Of a stretch of 5,851 bases of DNA, positions 1 through 5,597 are shown piece by piece. Origin of the DNA: an uncultured bacterium (lineage in GTDB: Bacteria > Bacillota > Clostridia > Christensenellales > Borkfalkiaceae); contig CAKXBD010000130.1 of NCBI GenBank assembly GCA_934871445.1, forward strand, positions 1 through 5,851, in the 5' to 3' direction. Every line of letters begins with the position of its first letter. Positions within the stretch are counted from its first letter, which is position 1. The position numbers were made by a program, and so were the translations under genes. The notes beneath the pieces were generated by a model that saw only the letters and a list, made by a program, of their open reading frames with translations, made no database searches and was not told the origin of the DNA.

Positions 1-49
1 GCCAAAACGGTTCCGAACTTTTACAAACAGAAATACCGACAAATAAAGC

Positions 50-82
50 AAAAAAGGATACCCGTAAAGGTATCCTTTTTTT
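50..82 (-). terminator. Rho-independent terminator, distal copy
   Basis: Inverted repeat GGATACC/GGTATCC around a six-base loop, flanked by an A-run and a T-run, so it can terminate in both directions. On the minus strand it lies directly after the duplicated tRNA-Tyr 3' end at 82-96, in the same relation as the terminator at 215-244 has to the intact tRNA-Tyr gene. It may serve as a backup terminator for the tRNA operon, or for a gene lying left of the window. Confidence 0.75.
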
Positions 83-96
83 GGTGGACAGAGGTG
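82..96 (-). repeat. Duplicated 3' end of tRNA-Tyr
   Basis: Fifteen bases identical to 246-260. In tRNA terms they cover the CCA end, the discriminator base, the 3' acceptor strand and the first T-stem bases. The match breaks down after 96: a possible one-base gap and then 'att' could extend it slightly. No T-loop, anticodon arm or 5' half follows, so this is not a functional tRNA. It could be the footprint of an element that integrated at the tRNA-Tyr 3' end, or the remains of a second, deleted tRNA gene. Confidence 0.65.
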
Positions 97-214
97 ATTG
101 GCAAAGCCAAAGTGTCGTCGCTCAAAAACTGTACTGTTGATTCGGACTATTTCGTTTTTCGTTCCTCGCACGAACCACCGTGAATACGGCGGGTTTCTTA
201 CCACCTACGCCACC

Positions 215-244
215 AAAAAAAGACACCTCACGGGTGTCTTTTTT
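215..244 (-). terminator. Terminator of the tRNA operon
   Basis: Stem GACACC/GGTGTC with a five-base loop, extended by A/T pairing and ending in a T-run on the minus strand. It starts two bases after the CCA end of tRNA-Tyr, so it should end the four-tRNA transcript. The symmetry also allows termination on the plus strand. Confidence 0.85.
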
Positions 245-245
245 C

Positions 246-330
246 TGGTGGACAGAGGTGGATTCGAACCACCGAAGTCTGAGACGTCAGATTTACAGTC
301 TGATCCATTTGGCCGCTCTGGAATCTGTCC
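246..330 (-). tRNA. tRNA-Tyr (GUA)
   Basis: Reads on the minus strand as an 85-nt class II tRNA. The acceptor stem GGACAGA pairs with TCTGTCC, the discriminator is A and the CCA end is encoded. The anticodon loop is CTGTAAA, with anticodon GTA at 294-296, and a long variable arm separates it from the T-arm (GGTTCGAATCC), as expected for bacterial tRNA-Tyr. It is the last gene of the operon, only three bases after tRNA-Phe, and is followed at once by a terminator. Its 3' end is repeated at 82-96. Confidence 0.95.
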
Positions 331-333
331 GTA

Positions 334-409
334 TGGTGCCTCAAGGTGGAATCGAACCGCCGACAGAGGGATTTTCAGTCCCTTGCTCTACCAACTGAGC
401 TATCGAGGC
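334..409 (-). tRNA. tRNA-Phe (GAA)
   Basis: A 76-nt minus-strand cloverleaf with acceptor GCCTCGA paired to TTGAGGC (one G-U pair), D-arm containing AGCTCAGTTGGTAGAGC, anticodon loop CTGAAAA with anticodon GAA at 374-376, and T-loop TTCGATT. Discriminator A and CCA are encoded. It lies between tRNA-Asp and tRNA-Tyr in one transcription unit, an order also known from Gram-positive tRNA clusters. Confidence 0.96.
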
Positions 410-448
410 AAATCCGTTTTTGGAAAAGCCAAAAAACGGGTAAAAAAA

Positions 449-526
449 TGGCGACCCAAACGAGGCTCGAACTCGTGACCTCCAGCGTGACAGGCTGGCG
501 CTCTAACCAAACTGAGCTATTGGGCC
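449..526 (-). tRNA. tRNA-Asp (GUC)
   Basis: A 78-nt minus-strand cloverleaf. Acceptor GGCCCAA pairs with TTGGGTC, including one G-U pair. The D-arm is AGCTCAGTTTGGTTAGAGC, the anticodon loop CTGTCAC has anticodon GTC at 489-491, and the T-arm carries GTTCGAG. The discriminator is G, as expected for tRNA-Asp, and CCA is encoded. Confidence 0.96.
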
Positions 527-549
527 GTGCAACAGGATATGAAAAATTT

Positions 550-625
550 TGGTGGGCCTTCACGGATTCGAACCGCGGACCAATCGGTTATGAGCCGACA
601 GCTCTGACCACTGAGCTAAAGGCCC
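550..625 (-). tRNA. tRNA with CAU anticodon (Met elongator or Ile2)
   Basis: A 76-nt minus-strand cloverleaf with acceptor GGGCCTT perfectly paired to AAGGCCC, discriminator A and encoded CCA. The anticodon loop is CTCATAA (CAT at 590-592). It is not initiator-like: the first acceptor pair is a normal G-C. Its place before Asp-Phe-Tyr matches the Met position of Gram-positive clusters. The GG-CCTTTAGCTCAG 5' end and the C-G pairs at acceptor positions 4-5 also resemble tRNA-Ile2, whose C34 is changed to lysidine by TilS. The sequence alone does not settle which amino acid it carries. It is the first gene of the operon. Confidence 0.9.
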
Positions 626-675
626 ACACCACGCGACGTTTGAAGTGACGATGGTCATCACATAAGTGCTTGTAT

Positions 676-704
676 ATGATAAACTATTTTACGGAAAAAG
701 TCAA
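676..704 (-). promoter_or_regulatory. Sigma-A promoter of the tRNA operon
   Basis: On the minus strand TTGACT (699-704) and TATCAT (676-681) are separated by exactly 17 bp, close to the TTGACA/TATAAT consensus. Transcription would start near 669, about 45 bases before the first tRNA. It points away from the spoIIA operon, so the two units are divergent and share this intergenic region. Confidence 0.85.
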
Positions 705-715
705 GTATTTTTTTG

Positions 716-738
716 AGGATTTTTTATAAAAAGCGAAA
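716..738 (+). promoter_or_regulatory. Candidate sigma-H promoter of the spoIIA operon
   Basis: AGGATTT at 716-722 resembles the sigma-H -35 core (AGGAWWW). AGCGAAA at 732-738 resembles its -10 core (RNNGAAT, with the last T replaced), and the two cores are 13 bp apart (716-721 to 735). In Bacillus subtilis the spoIIA operon is transcribed by sigma-H, which makes this placement sensible. The -10 overlaps an A/T palindrome (734-750). A weaker sigma-A-like TAAAAT lies at 806-811 without a convincing -35. The leader would be about 100 nt. Confidence 0.45.
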
Positions 739-840
739 AAAATTTTTTCGGCAAAATTCGTGTGGGTTTTTCCAAAAAAATCAAAATCCGCCTTGTGGTA
801 TCGTGTAAAATGTAGACACATAAAAACGGGAGGAAAAACT

Positions 841-1149
841 ATGGATCTCGCGGCTCATTTGGAGGAGGGGATTTTATATATAGTCATGAACGGTGAAATC
901 GACGAACATTCGGCCGCAGACGCAAGGCGCCGAGCGGACGAGATTATCGATTGCCACACGCAGGCAGAGCGAGTGGTATTCGATTTGAAGGACGTAAGTT
1001 TTATGGATTCGACGGGGATAGGGTTTCTGATCGGAAGGTATAAGAAGTTGAAACGGTACGGAATTTCGATGTACATAACCCGTCCGAACCTGACCGCGGA
1101 TAAAATTCTTTCTTTAAGCGGTGTATACACGTTGATTCCCAAGATTTGA
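841..1149 (+). CDS. Anti-sigma F factor antagonist SpoIIAA
   Basis: A 102-residue STAS-domain protein. Dephosphorylated SpoIIAA binds the kinase SpoIIAB and frees sigma-F in the forespore; SpoIIAB inactivates it again by phosphorylating one serine. That site is visible in FMDSTGIG (residues 54-61), with Ser57 as the likely phosphoacceptor, followed by the conserved GRYKKLK segment (65-71). The N-terminal GEIDEHSA (18-25) matches the family's GELDHHTA region. The start is set by GGGAGG at 828-833, seven bases before ATG 841; the reading frame stays open further upstream, but there it lacks family similarity. At 102 residues it is slightly shorter than the B. subtilis protein, mainly at the C-terminus. 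It is the first gene of the operon, with spoIIAB 40 bp downstream. Cytosolic. Confidence 0.95.
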   Translation: MDLAAHLEEGILYIVMNGEIDEHSAADARRRADEIIDCHTQAERVVFDLKDVSFMDSTGIGFLIGRYKKLKRYGISMYITRPNLTADKILSLSGVYTLIPKI

Positions 1150-1189
1150 ACTTTGTGAGGGAACGGAAACAAAGACGAGGAGAAACAGC

Positions 1190-1666
1190 ATGGAAAATTA
1201 TATGAAATTAGAAATCGCGGCGATAGGGAAAAACGAGAGCTTTGCACGCAGTACGGTAGCTGCGTTTGCGCTGCCCTTAAATCCATCCTTAGCGGAACTT
1301 TCGGACATAAAGACGGCGGTGAGCGAAGCGGTAACGAATTGTATCGTACACGCTTACGGAAAAAAGGGAAGCGATAGGTCGGCCGCAAATAAAATTCTCA
1401 TTGAGTGTGAGATAGAAACGGCTTCCGAAGGGGAGGACGGCGGCATTTTACATATCGGGATCACCGACTACGGATGCGGGATAGACGATGTCGAACGCGC
1501 CGTCCAACCGTTTTATACCACGTTGTCGGACGATGAGCGTTCCGGTATGGGGTTCACCATCATGCAGACATTCATGACGGAGTTTTCCGTAACGAGCGAG
1601 AAAGGCAAGGGCACGAAGGTGAGAATGAGTAAAAAAATCGGCGTAAAGGACGCGGCAGATGCTTGA
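1190..1666 (+). CDS. Anti-sigma F factor / serine kinase SpoIIAB
   Basis: A 158-residue GHKL-fold serine kinase. It binds sigma-F in the ATP state and phosphorylates SpoIIAA. Visible motifs are ESFAR (16-20), whose Arg20 position contacts sigma-F and SpoIIAA in studied homologues; the N-box SEAVTNCIVHAYG (45-57) with Glu46 and Asn50; the G1 box DYGCGI (93-98); and the G2 region ERSGMGFTIM (116-125). GAGGAG at 1177-1182 lies seven bases before ATG 1190 and fixes this start over Met5. Compared with the B. subtilis protein as I know it, the stretch between N-box and G1 box (about residues 58-90) is some 12 residues longer. Its end overlaps the start of sigF by 8 bp, suggesting translational coupling and matched amounts of kinase and sigma factor. 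Confidence 0.96.
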   Translation: MENYMKLEIAAIGKNESFARSTVAAFALPLNPSLAELSDIKTAVSEAVTNCIVHAYGKKGSDRSAANKILIECEIETASEGEDGGILHIGITDYGCGIDDVERAVQPFYTTLSDDERSGMGFTIMQTFMTEFSVTSEKGKGTKVRMSKKIGVKDAADA

Positions 1667-2384
1667 TGAAAAGGACACAATCGAATATATCCGTCGCGCG
1701 AAAGGCGGGGACCAAGAAGCGAAGCAGGCGCTGGTAGACGGAAACGTTTCGCTCATTAAATGTATTGTCAAGCGCTATTTGGGAAAAGGGGTGGAGTATG
1801 ACGACTTGTTTCAGCTTGCCTGCATGGGTTTTCTCAAAGCGATAGCGGGTTTTGACGAGAGTTTCGGCGTTCGTTTTTCCACGTATGCGGTGCCCATGAT
1901 TGCGGGAGAAATCAAGCGGTTTATGCGGGACGACGGTTCGGTGAAGGTTTCCCGCGCCATGAAGCAGACGGCGAAAGAAATGAATACGTTTGTTGCGGAA
2001 TATACGTCGGCGCACGGCCGCCAGCCCGCGATTAAAGAAATTGCCGAAAAATTCGGTTTGGACGAAAGCGAAACAGTATTCGTCATGGGTTCTTCCAAAA
2101 TGCCCGTTTCCATATATGGTGGTTCGGAATATAAGGACGGCAACGAAAGGGAACTGATCGATACGCTTCCCGCGGAGGACAATCAGGAGGAACTTATCGA
2201 TAAACTTCTTTTGCGCACTGCCATAGAGTCCCTGCCCGAACGCGACAGAAAAATTATTGTCCTCAGATATTTCAGGGACATGACGCAGAGCGAAGTGGCG
2301 GAAAAGATAGGAGTCAGTCAGGTGCAGGTATCGCGGATAGAAAGCCGCATCATTAAAGAATTTCGACAAAAACTCATCGGATAA
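1659..2384 (+). CDS. RNA polymerase sigma-F factor (SpoIIAC)
   Basis: A 241-residue sigma-70-family factor that directs the first forespore-specific transcription. Region 2 is clear: YDDLFQLACMGFLKAI (47-62) for core binding, then FDESFGVRFSTYAVPMIAGE (65-84) for -10 recognition and melting. Region 3 covers about 98-160, and region 4 ends in the helix-turn-helix MTQSEVAEKIGVSQVQVSRIE (208-228) for the -35 element. The N-terminus is slightly shorter than in B. subtilis sigma-F. ATG 1659 lies inside the end of spoIIAB, with AAAGGA about eight bases upstream as ribosome site. Sigma-G is a close paralogue, but the position behind spoIIAA-spoIIAB identifies this gene as sigF. Confidence 0.96.
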   Translation: MLDEKDTIEYIRRAKGGDQEAKQALVDGNVSLIKCIVKRYLGKGVEYDDLFQLACMGFLKAIAGFDESFGVRFSTYAVPMIAGEIKRFMRDDGSVKVSRAMKQTAKEMNTFVAEYTSAHGRQPAIKEIAEKFGLDESETVFVMGSSKMPVSIYGGSEYKDGNERELIDTLPAEDNQEELIDKLLLRTAIESLPERDRKIIVLRYFRDMTQSEVAEKIGVSQVQVSRIESRIIKEFRQKLIG

Positions 2385-2425
2385 AAAACAGCGGGAAGAG
2401 AAAATTTCTATTTCCGCTGTTTTTT
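2383..2425 (+). terminator. Terminator of the spoIIA operon
   Basis: Stem CAGCGG/CCGCTG (2389-2394 with 2414-2419), extended inward by GAA/TTT and outward by an A-run paired with six T residues (2420-2425). It overlaps the stop codon of sigF, so no further gene such as spoVA belongs to this unit. The flanking A and T runs would let it work from either side. Confidence 0.9.
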
Positions 2426-2427
2426 GT

Positions 2428-2455
2428 TTGCCTTCCGCAAAAAATCTGTTATAAT
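2428..2455 (+). promoter_or_regulatory. Promoter of the CPBP gene, giving a leaderless mRNA
   Basis: A perfect -10 TATAAT at 2450-2455 with TTGCCT (2428-2433; four of six bases match the -35 consensus) at 16 bp spacing. Transcription would start at or within a base or two of ATG 2462, and there is no purine-rich ribosome site between the box and the ATG. Confidence 0.65.
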
Positions 2456-2461
2456 AATACC

Positions 2462-3403
2462 ATGGAATCGCAAAACGGAAAAAATTCATTATTCAAAGAT
2501 CTTACGGCCGAAAGGCAGTCGGGATTGACATACAGTGCCGCCGCCGTTCTGCCCGTAATCATATCCTTTGTTTTTCTCCTTGTCGTTCAGCTGATCGGAC
2601 TGACCGACGCGGAAGGGAACTACATGTCGGAAGAGTGGTATCTTTATTGCAACTTTTTGTTGCCGCAGCTCTCTTTCGCGCTCGTAGCTTTCCTGTTTTT
2701 CCGCATGACGAAAACTCCCGTAAAGGCGGTTGCGGGAAAATGCAGAGCGAAATATTTTTTGCTTGCGATTCTCTTGCAGGTCGGGCTGTTTTCTCTCTCC
2801 TTCGTCAACGGACTCTTTCTCGATTTTCTCGGCCGTTTCGGCTATGAAAACAGCGAGATAACCCTCCCTTCTTTGGGCGGAGCGGGAGTAATTGGCGTGC
2901 TTTTGGTGGTCGGGCTTCTTCCCGCGGTTTTCGAAGAAACGATTTTCCGCGGCATCGTTTTGAGAGGTTTGAAAAGTTTTGGCACGGTGGGGGCGGTGCT
3001 TATCTGCGGCACCTTGTTTTCCCTTTATCACGAAAATCCCGCACAGACGATCTATCAATTTTTATGCGGGGCGGCGTTCGCTCTCGTGGCGTTGCGTTCG
3101 GGCAGTATTCTTCCGACGGTGCTTTCCCATTTTCTCAATAACGCCGTCATCGTCATTCTGACGAAATTCGGTATCGACAGTTATCCTTCCGTAGTAGCCG
3201 TTCCGTTGATGATTGTGTCCGCGCTCTGTTTGATCGGCAGTCTCGTATGGCTGATATTTTTTGACGGGCCGAAACGCTCCGAAAATTCGGAAACGTCCGG
3301 CGGGAACTCCGACAAAAAAGGATTTTTCCTCTATGCGGCTTTGGGAATACTCGTTTGCGCCGTGATGTGGCTGGGCGTGCTGGCAACGGGCTTTGGAAGC
3401 TGA
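2462..3403 (+). CDS. CPBP-family intramembrane metalloprotease
   Basis: A 313-residue polytopic membrane protein with hydrophobic segments near residues 26-45, 64-81, 98-118, 141-157, 174-189, 203-236, 245-267 and 287-308. It has the Abi/CPBP signature: EETIFRG (158-164) with paired glutamates and Arg163, FSLYH (186-190), and HFLNN (223-227). These are expected to form the intramembrane metal and catalytic site, as in Rce1-type prenyl-protein proteases. In bacteria, members include proteases and bacteriocin-immunity proteins; substrate and role cannot be told here. A poorly conserved hydrophilic stretch (268-286) precedes the last helix. The start is the first ATG after a stop-rich region, with no Shine-Dalgarno site but a -10 box six bases upstream, so translation is probably leaderless. 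It is a separate unit after the sigF terminator. Confidence 0.88.
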   Translation: MESQNGKNSLFKDLTAERQSGLTYSAAAVLPVIISFVFLLVVQLIGLTDAEGNYMSEEWYLYCNFLLPQLSFALVAFLFFRMTKTPVKAVAGKCRAKYFLLAILLQVGLFSLSFVNGLFLDFLGRFGYENSEITLPSLGGAGVIGVLLVVGLLPAVFEETIFRGIVLRGLKSFGTVGAVLICGTLFSLYHENPAQTIYQFLCGAAFALVALRSGSILPTVLSHFLNNAVIVILTKFGIDSYPSVVAVPLMIVSALCLIGSLVWLIFFDGPKRSENSETSGGNSDKKGFFLYAALGILVCAVMWLGVLATGFGS

Positions 3404-3510
3404 TTCGGATAAGATTTTTGCGCTTTTTTAAGGCGCCGAAAACTTTTCGTCCGTACGGGCATCGGGAGCTCGGGAAAATTTTTTTGCGCGGTAGGAGGCA
3501 GCGAAAGAGA

Positions 3511-3948
3511 ATGCAGAAAATTTATTTTGTCGTCGTGGGAAAAATCAAAGAGGCGTTTTACCGAGACGCCGTCGCGGAATATATCAAGCGCCTTTCGAGA
3601 TTCGCAAAAATAGAGATCAAGGAACTTCCCGAAGGGGTGAATCCCGAAGCGGAAGCGGACGATATTCTGCGCGCCATGCGCGGATACGTCGTGGCTTTGG
3701 CCGTGGAAGGGGAAAAGATTTCCAGCGAAGGCTTGGCGTCGCGCTTGAAAAAGCTCGGCGACGAGGGCAGGGAGATTACTTTCGTTATCGGTTCTTCCTG
3801 CGGGCTTTCGGAACGGGTGAAGTCTGCGGCCGATTGGAAACTGTCCTTTTCCGATATGACTTTTCCCCATCAGCTCATGCGGGTAATTCTCTCGGAGCAG
3901 GTATATCGGGCCTTCATGATCAACAGCGGTTCGGCTTATCATAAATAA
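3511..3948 (+). CDS. 23S rRNA (pseudouridine1915-N3)-methyltransferase RlmH
   Basis: A 145-residue SPOUT-class enzyme that uses SAM to methylate N3 of pseudouridine 1915 in helix 69 of 23S rRNA, acting as a dimer on the 70S ribosome. The N-terminus MQKIYFVVVGKIKEAFYRDAV is the usual RlmH opening. FVIGSSCGLS (91-100) is the SAM-binding loop region, here with SSC where many homologues have a glycine-rich sequence. FPHQLMRVILSEQVYRAF (118-135) and the terminal SAYHK give the knotted C-terminus. It is a little shorter than the roughly 159 residues of well-known homologues. AGGAGG at 3493-3498 lies 12 bases before ATG 3511, a long but usable spacing. The preceding 107 bp hold no convincing terminator or promoter, so co-transcription with the CPBP gene is possible. 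Confidence 0.95.
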   Translation: MQKIYFVVVGKIKEAFYRDAVAEYIKRLSRFAKIEIKELPEGVNPEAEADDILRAMRGYVVALAVEGEKISSEGLASRLKKLGDEGREITFVIGSSCGLSERVKSAADWKLSFSDMTFPHQLMRVILSEQVYRAFMINSGSAYHK

Positions 3949-3960
3949 TTTTTGCGTTTT

Positions 3961-3991
3961 TTGAACGAAGAAAGACAGATTCACATATAGT
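3961..3991 (+). promoter_or_regulatory. Possible promoter of the M14 peptidase gene
   Basis: TATAGT at 3986-3991 is a good -10 box five bases before GTG 3997. TTGAAC at 3961-3966 could serve as -35, but the 19-bp spacing is long. No ribosome site lies between the box and the start codon. The arrangement repeats that seen before the CPBP gene. Confidence 0.45.
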
Positions 3992-3996
3992 ATTAT

Positions 3997-4821
3997 GTGG
4001 ATATTTTCAAAGAGACGAAAAAATTTTATAAGGCTGCCGACGGAGAAAAATGTACGATCGGCAAGAGTATTTCGGGCCGGCCGATCTATGCAGTCCTGCT
4101 CGGCGAAGGCCGACCGACGGGAATCGCGCAGTATGCGATTCACGGGCGGGAATGGATTACTGCCCGCCTCGCTTTCGAGCATTTCCGTTTCGGGCTTAAA
4201 CGCGGAAGCGTGTGGCTGATTCCCCTGATGAATCCCGACGGAGCGCTCCTCAGTCAAAGGGGAATCGGGACCGTGCGGGATGAGATGCGCGCGGCGTTTC
4301 TCTCCGAGATCAACGGTAGATCGGATTTTTCGCTTTGGAAGGCGAATGCCGCGGGAGTGGATCTCAACGTCAATTTCGACGCGGATTGGGGCGAAGGAAA
4401 GCGCAACGTCTTTTCTCCCTCAGGCGAAAATTATATCGGTCCCTTTCCCTTTTCAGAGCCGGAAACCCGTGCTCTGAAAATATTTACCGAGAAAATCCGT
4501 CCCGATTTTACGGTGAGTTATCATACGAAGGGCGAGGAAATTTATTGGTATTACGGCCAGCCGCTCTCGTCGTGCGTGCGGGATAAGCGCATGGCGATGG
4601 CGCTTTCAAAAGCCACGGGTTATCCGCTGGCGCATGCGGCGGGAAGTGCGGGCGGGTATAAAGATTGGTGCATCAAAAAACTCGGTATTCCCGCATTTAC
4701 GGTGGAAGCGGGCTCGGACGGTTTTTCCCATCCGCTCGGGCGGGAATCGTTCAAAAATATATGGAAGCACAATATAGAAGCGCTCCGTGTTCTGACGGAA
4801 GCGTGCGGGAAAAAGGAATGA
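3997..4821 (+). CDS. M14-family zinc peptidase, gamma-D-glutamyl-diaminopimelate endopeptidase-like
   Basis: A 274-residue metallopeptidase of the carboxypeptidase A fold. Zinc ligands are His49 and Glu52 in IHGREW, and His176 in SYHTKGEEIYW. Glu237 in FTVEAGSD is the catalytic base. The GEEIYW segment and AGSAGGYKDW (215-224) resemble peptidases that cut the D-glutamyl-diaminopimelate bond of wall peptides. In GVDLNVNFD (120-128) the asparagine is kept, but the arginine that carboxypeptidases use to bind a free C-terminus is valine, which also favours an endopeptidase. No signal peptide is seen, so it probably acts in the cytosol, for instance on recycled muropeptides or in the spore mother cell. 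The GTG start is forced: a stop codon lies in frame at 3988-3990, and the next in-frame ATG falls after the zinc site. tadA follows after four bases. Confidence 0.87.
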   Translation: MDIFKETKKFYKAADGEKCTIGKSISGRPIYAVLLGEGRPTGIAQYAIHGREWITARLAFEHFRFGLKRGSVWLIPLMNPDGALLSQRGIGTVRDEMRAAFLSEINGRSDFSLWKANAAGVDLNVNFDADWGEGKRNVFSPSGENYIGPFPFSEPETRALKIFTEKIRPDFTVSYHTKGEEIYWYYGQPLSSCVRDKRMAMALSKATGYPLAHAAGSAGGYKDWCIKKLGIPAFTVEAGSDGFSHPLGRESFKNIWKHNIEALRVLTEACGKKE

Positions 4822-4825
4822 CGAA

Positions 4826-5347
4826 ATGACTCGGGAAGAGAAATTCATGCGCGCGGCGCTCCGCTGCGCGAAAAAAGGATTAAAAGAGGGCGAGGTTCCC
4901 ATCGGCGCGGTCGTCGTGTACGAAGATAAAGTGGTGTCGCGCGGCTATAACCGCCGCGCAAAGACGCAGCTCGCCTCCGCGCACGCGGAAATGATGGCGA
5001 TCGATAAGGCGTGCCGTAAGTTTTCCAGCTGGCGCCTGCCGGAGGGGTGTGAATTGTACGTCACTTTGGAACCCTGTCCCATGTGCATGGGCGCGGCGCT
5101 CAACGCGCGCGTGGACAAGCTGTATTTCGGTGCCTACGAACAGAAGGGGCGCTCTTTGACGAAGGAACTCGCGGAGGCCAATCTGCTTAACCATAAGACG
5201 GAGGTGAAAGGCGGAGTCGCAGAGGCGGAATGTTCGGCGATTCTGACGGAATTTTTTTCTTCCATGCGAAAGCGGGCGAAAGAGGAGAAGGAACGAAGAA
5301 AAAATATTCCCGAAAATAATTTGGAGGAAAGCGGCGGAAACGGTTGA
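4826..5347 (+). CDS. tRNA-specific adenosine deaminase TadA
   Basis: A 173-residue zinc deaminase that converts A34 to inosine in the wobble position of tRNA-Arg(ACG). The catalytic motif HAE (His53, Glu55) and PCPMC (Cys84 and Cys87 as zinc ligands) are intact, as are the N-terminal GEVPIGAVVV (22-31) and NHKTEV (122-127). After about residue 146 there is a charged, probably disordered tail rich in Lys, Arg and Glu that is not part of the fold. AAGGA about eight bases before ATG 4826 is the ribosome site, located in the last codons of the M14 gene, so the two are likely co-transcribed. No intrinsic terminator is evident after the stop codon. Confidence 0.95.
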   Translation: MTREEKFMRAALRCAKKGLKEGEVPIGAVVVYEDKVVSRGYNRRAKTQLASAHAEMMAIDKACRKFSSWRLPEGCELYVTLEPCPMCMGAALNARVDKLYFGAYEQKGRSLTKELAEANLLNHKTEVKGGVAEAECSAILTEFFSSMRKRAKEEKERRKNIPENNLEESGGNG

Positions 5348-5453
5348 CTAAATTTCCCAAAGAGGTTATTATATAACTGTAATGAAATATTGTTATGAAT
5401 ATAAAAAGGTTTTGATTTTAAAGTATAATTTGAAATAAAATGTTAAAAATGAT
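5348..5453 (+). other. AT-rich spacer after tadA
   Basis: Base composition drops sharply right after the tadA stop codon. The stretch has many A and T runs and one small imperfect palindrome (GTTATTATATAAC near 5365). I see no open frame, no intrinsic terminator and none of the SRP RNA that often follows tadA in Firmicutes. It marks the change from core genes to mobile DNA. Confidence 0.5.
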
Positions 5454-5597
5454 GTAATTATTCAGCACCCCATTCGCAAAATCGCTGCGATGCAGCTTTC
5501 CTTTTGCTCATGTGGTTATCTCGCCATATAAATTTAGCCATAATCGCTCATGCAGGCATGGCATTATGTCTAAATTTGCATGGCTCTGAATAGTTAC
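5454..5597. mobile_element. MITE-like palindromic element, non-autonomous
   Basis: A 144-bp element bounded by GTAATTATTCAG and CTGAATAGTTAC, inverted repeats matching at 11 of 12 bases. Inside, 5523-5544 and 5563-5584 form a second inverted repeat (19 of 22 bases complementary) around an 18-base centre that itself contains CATGC/GCATG. The whole right half is thus a long hairpin, while 5466-5522 is an unpaired left insert. The sequence 'gat' flanks both sides (5451-5453 and 5598-5600), perhaps a 3-bp target duplication or chance. It codes for no protein. GTAA ends recall IS66-type elements, but this link is weak. Confidence 0.6.

Noticed and set aside
98..648. Several overlapping open frames over the first 650 bases, with peptides such as VDRGGFEPP
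   Set aside because: They read through four tRNA genes on the opposite strand. Such peptides are the well-known false translations of tRNA T-arms.
1572..2489. A 305-codon minus-strand open frame opposite spoIIAB and sigF
   Set aside because: It is antisense to two clear sporulation genes, resembles no family, and ends across the sigF terminator; a compositional shadow.
3417..3438. Possible terminator hairpin after the CPBP gene (GCGC...GGCGC)
   Set aside because: The stem needs a bulge, and no T-run follows it; not strong enough to call.
3355..3510. Longer rlmH start giving an N-terminal extension
   Set aside because: The extension overlaps the CPBP gene end, is very Arg/Phe-rich and unlike RlmH; the family N-terminus begins exactly at ATG 3511.
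3331..4257. A 308-codon minus-strand open frame opposite rlmH and the M14 gene
   Set aside because: It is antisense to two well-supported genes and to the end of the CPBP gene, with no recognisable domain or ribosome site.
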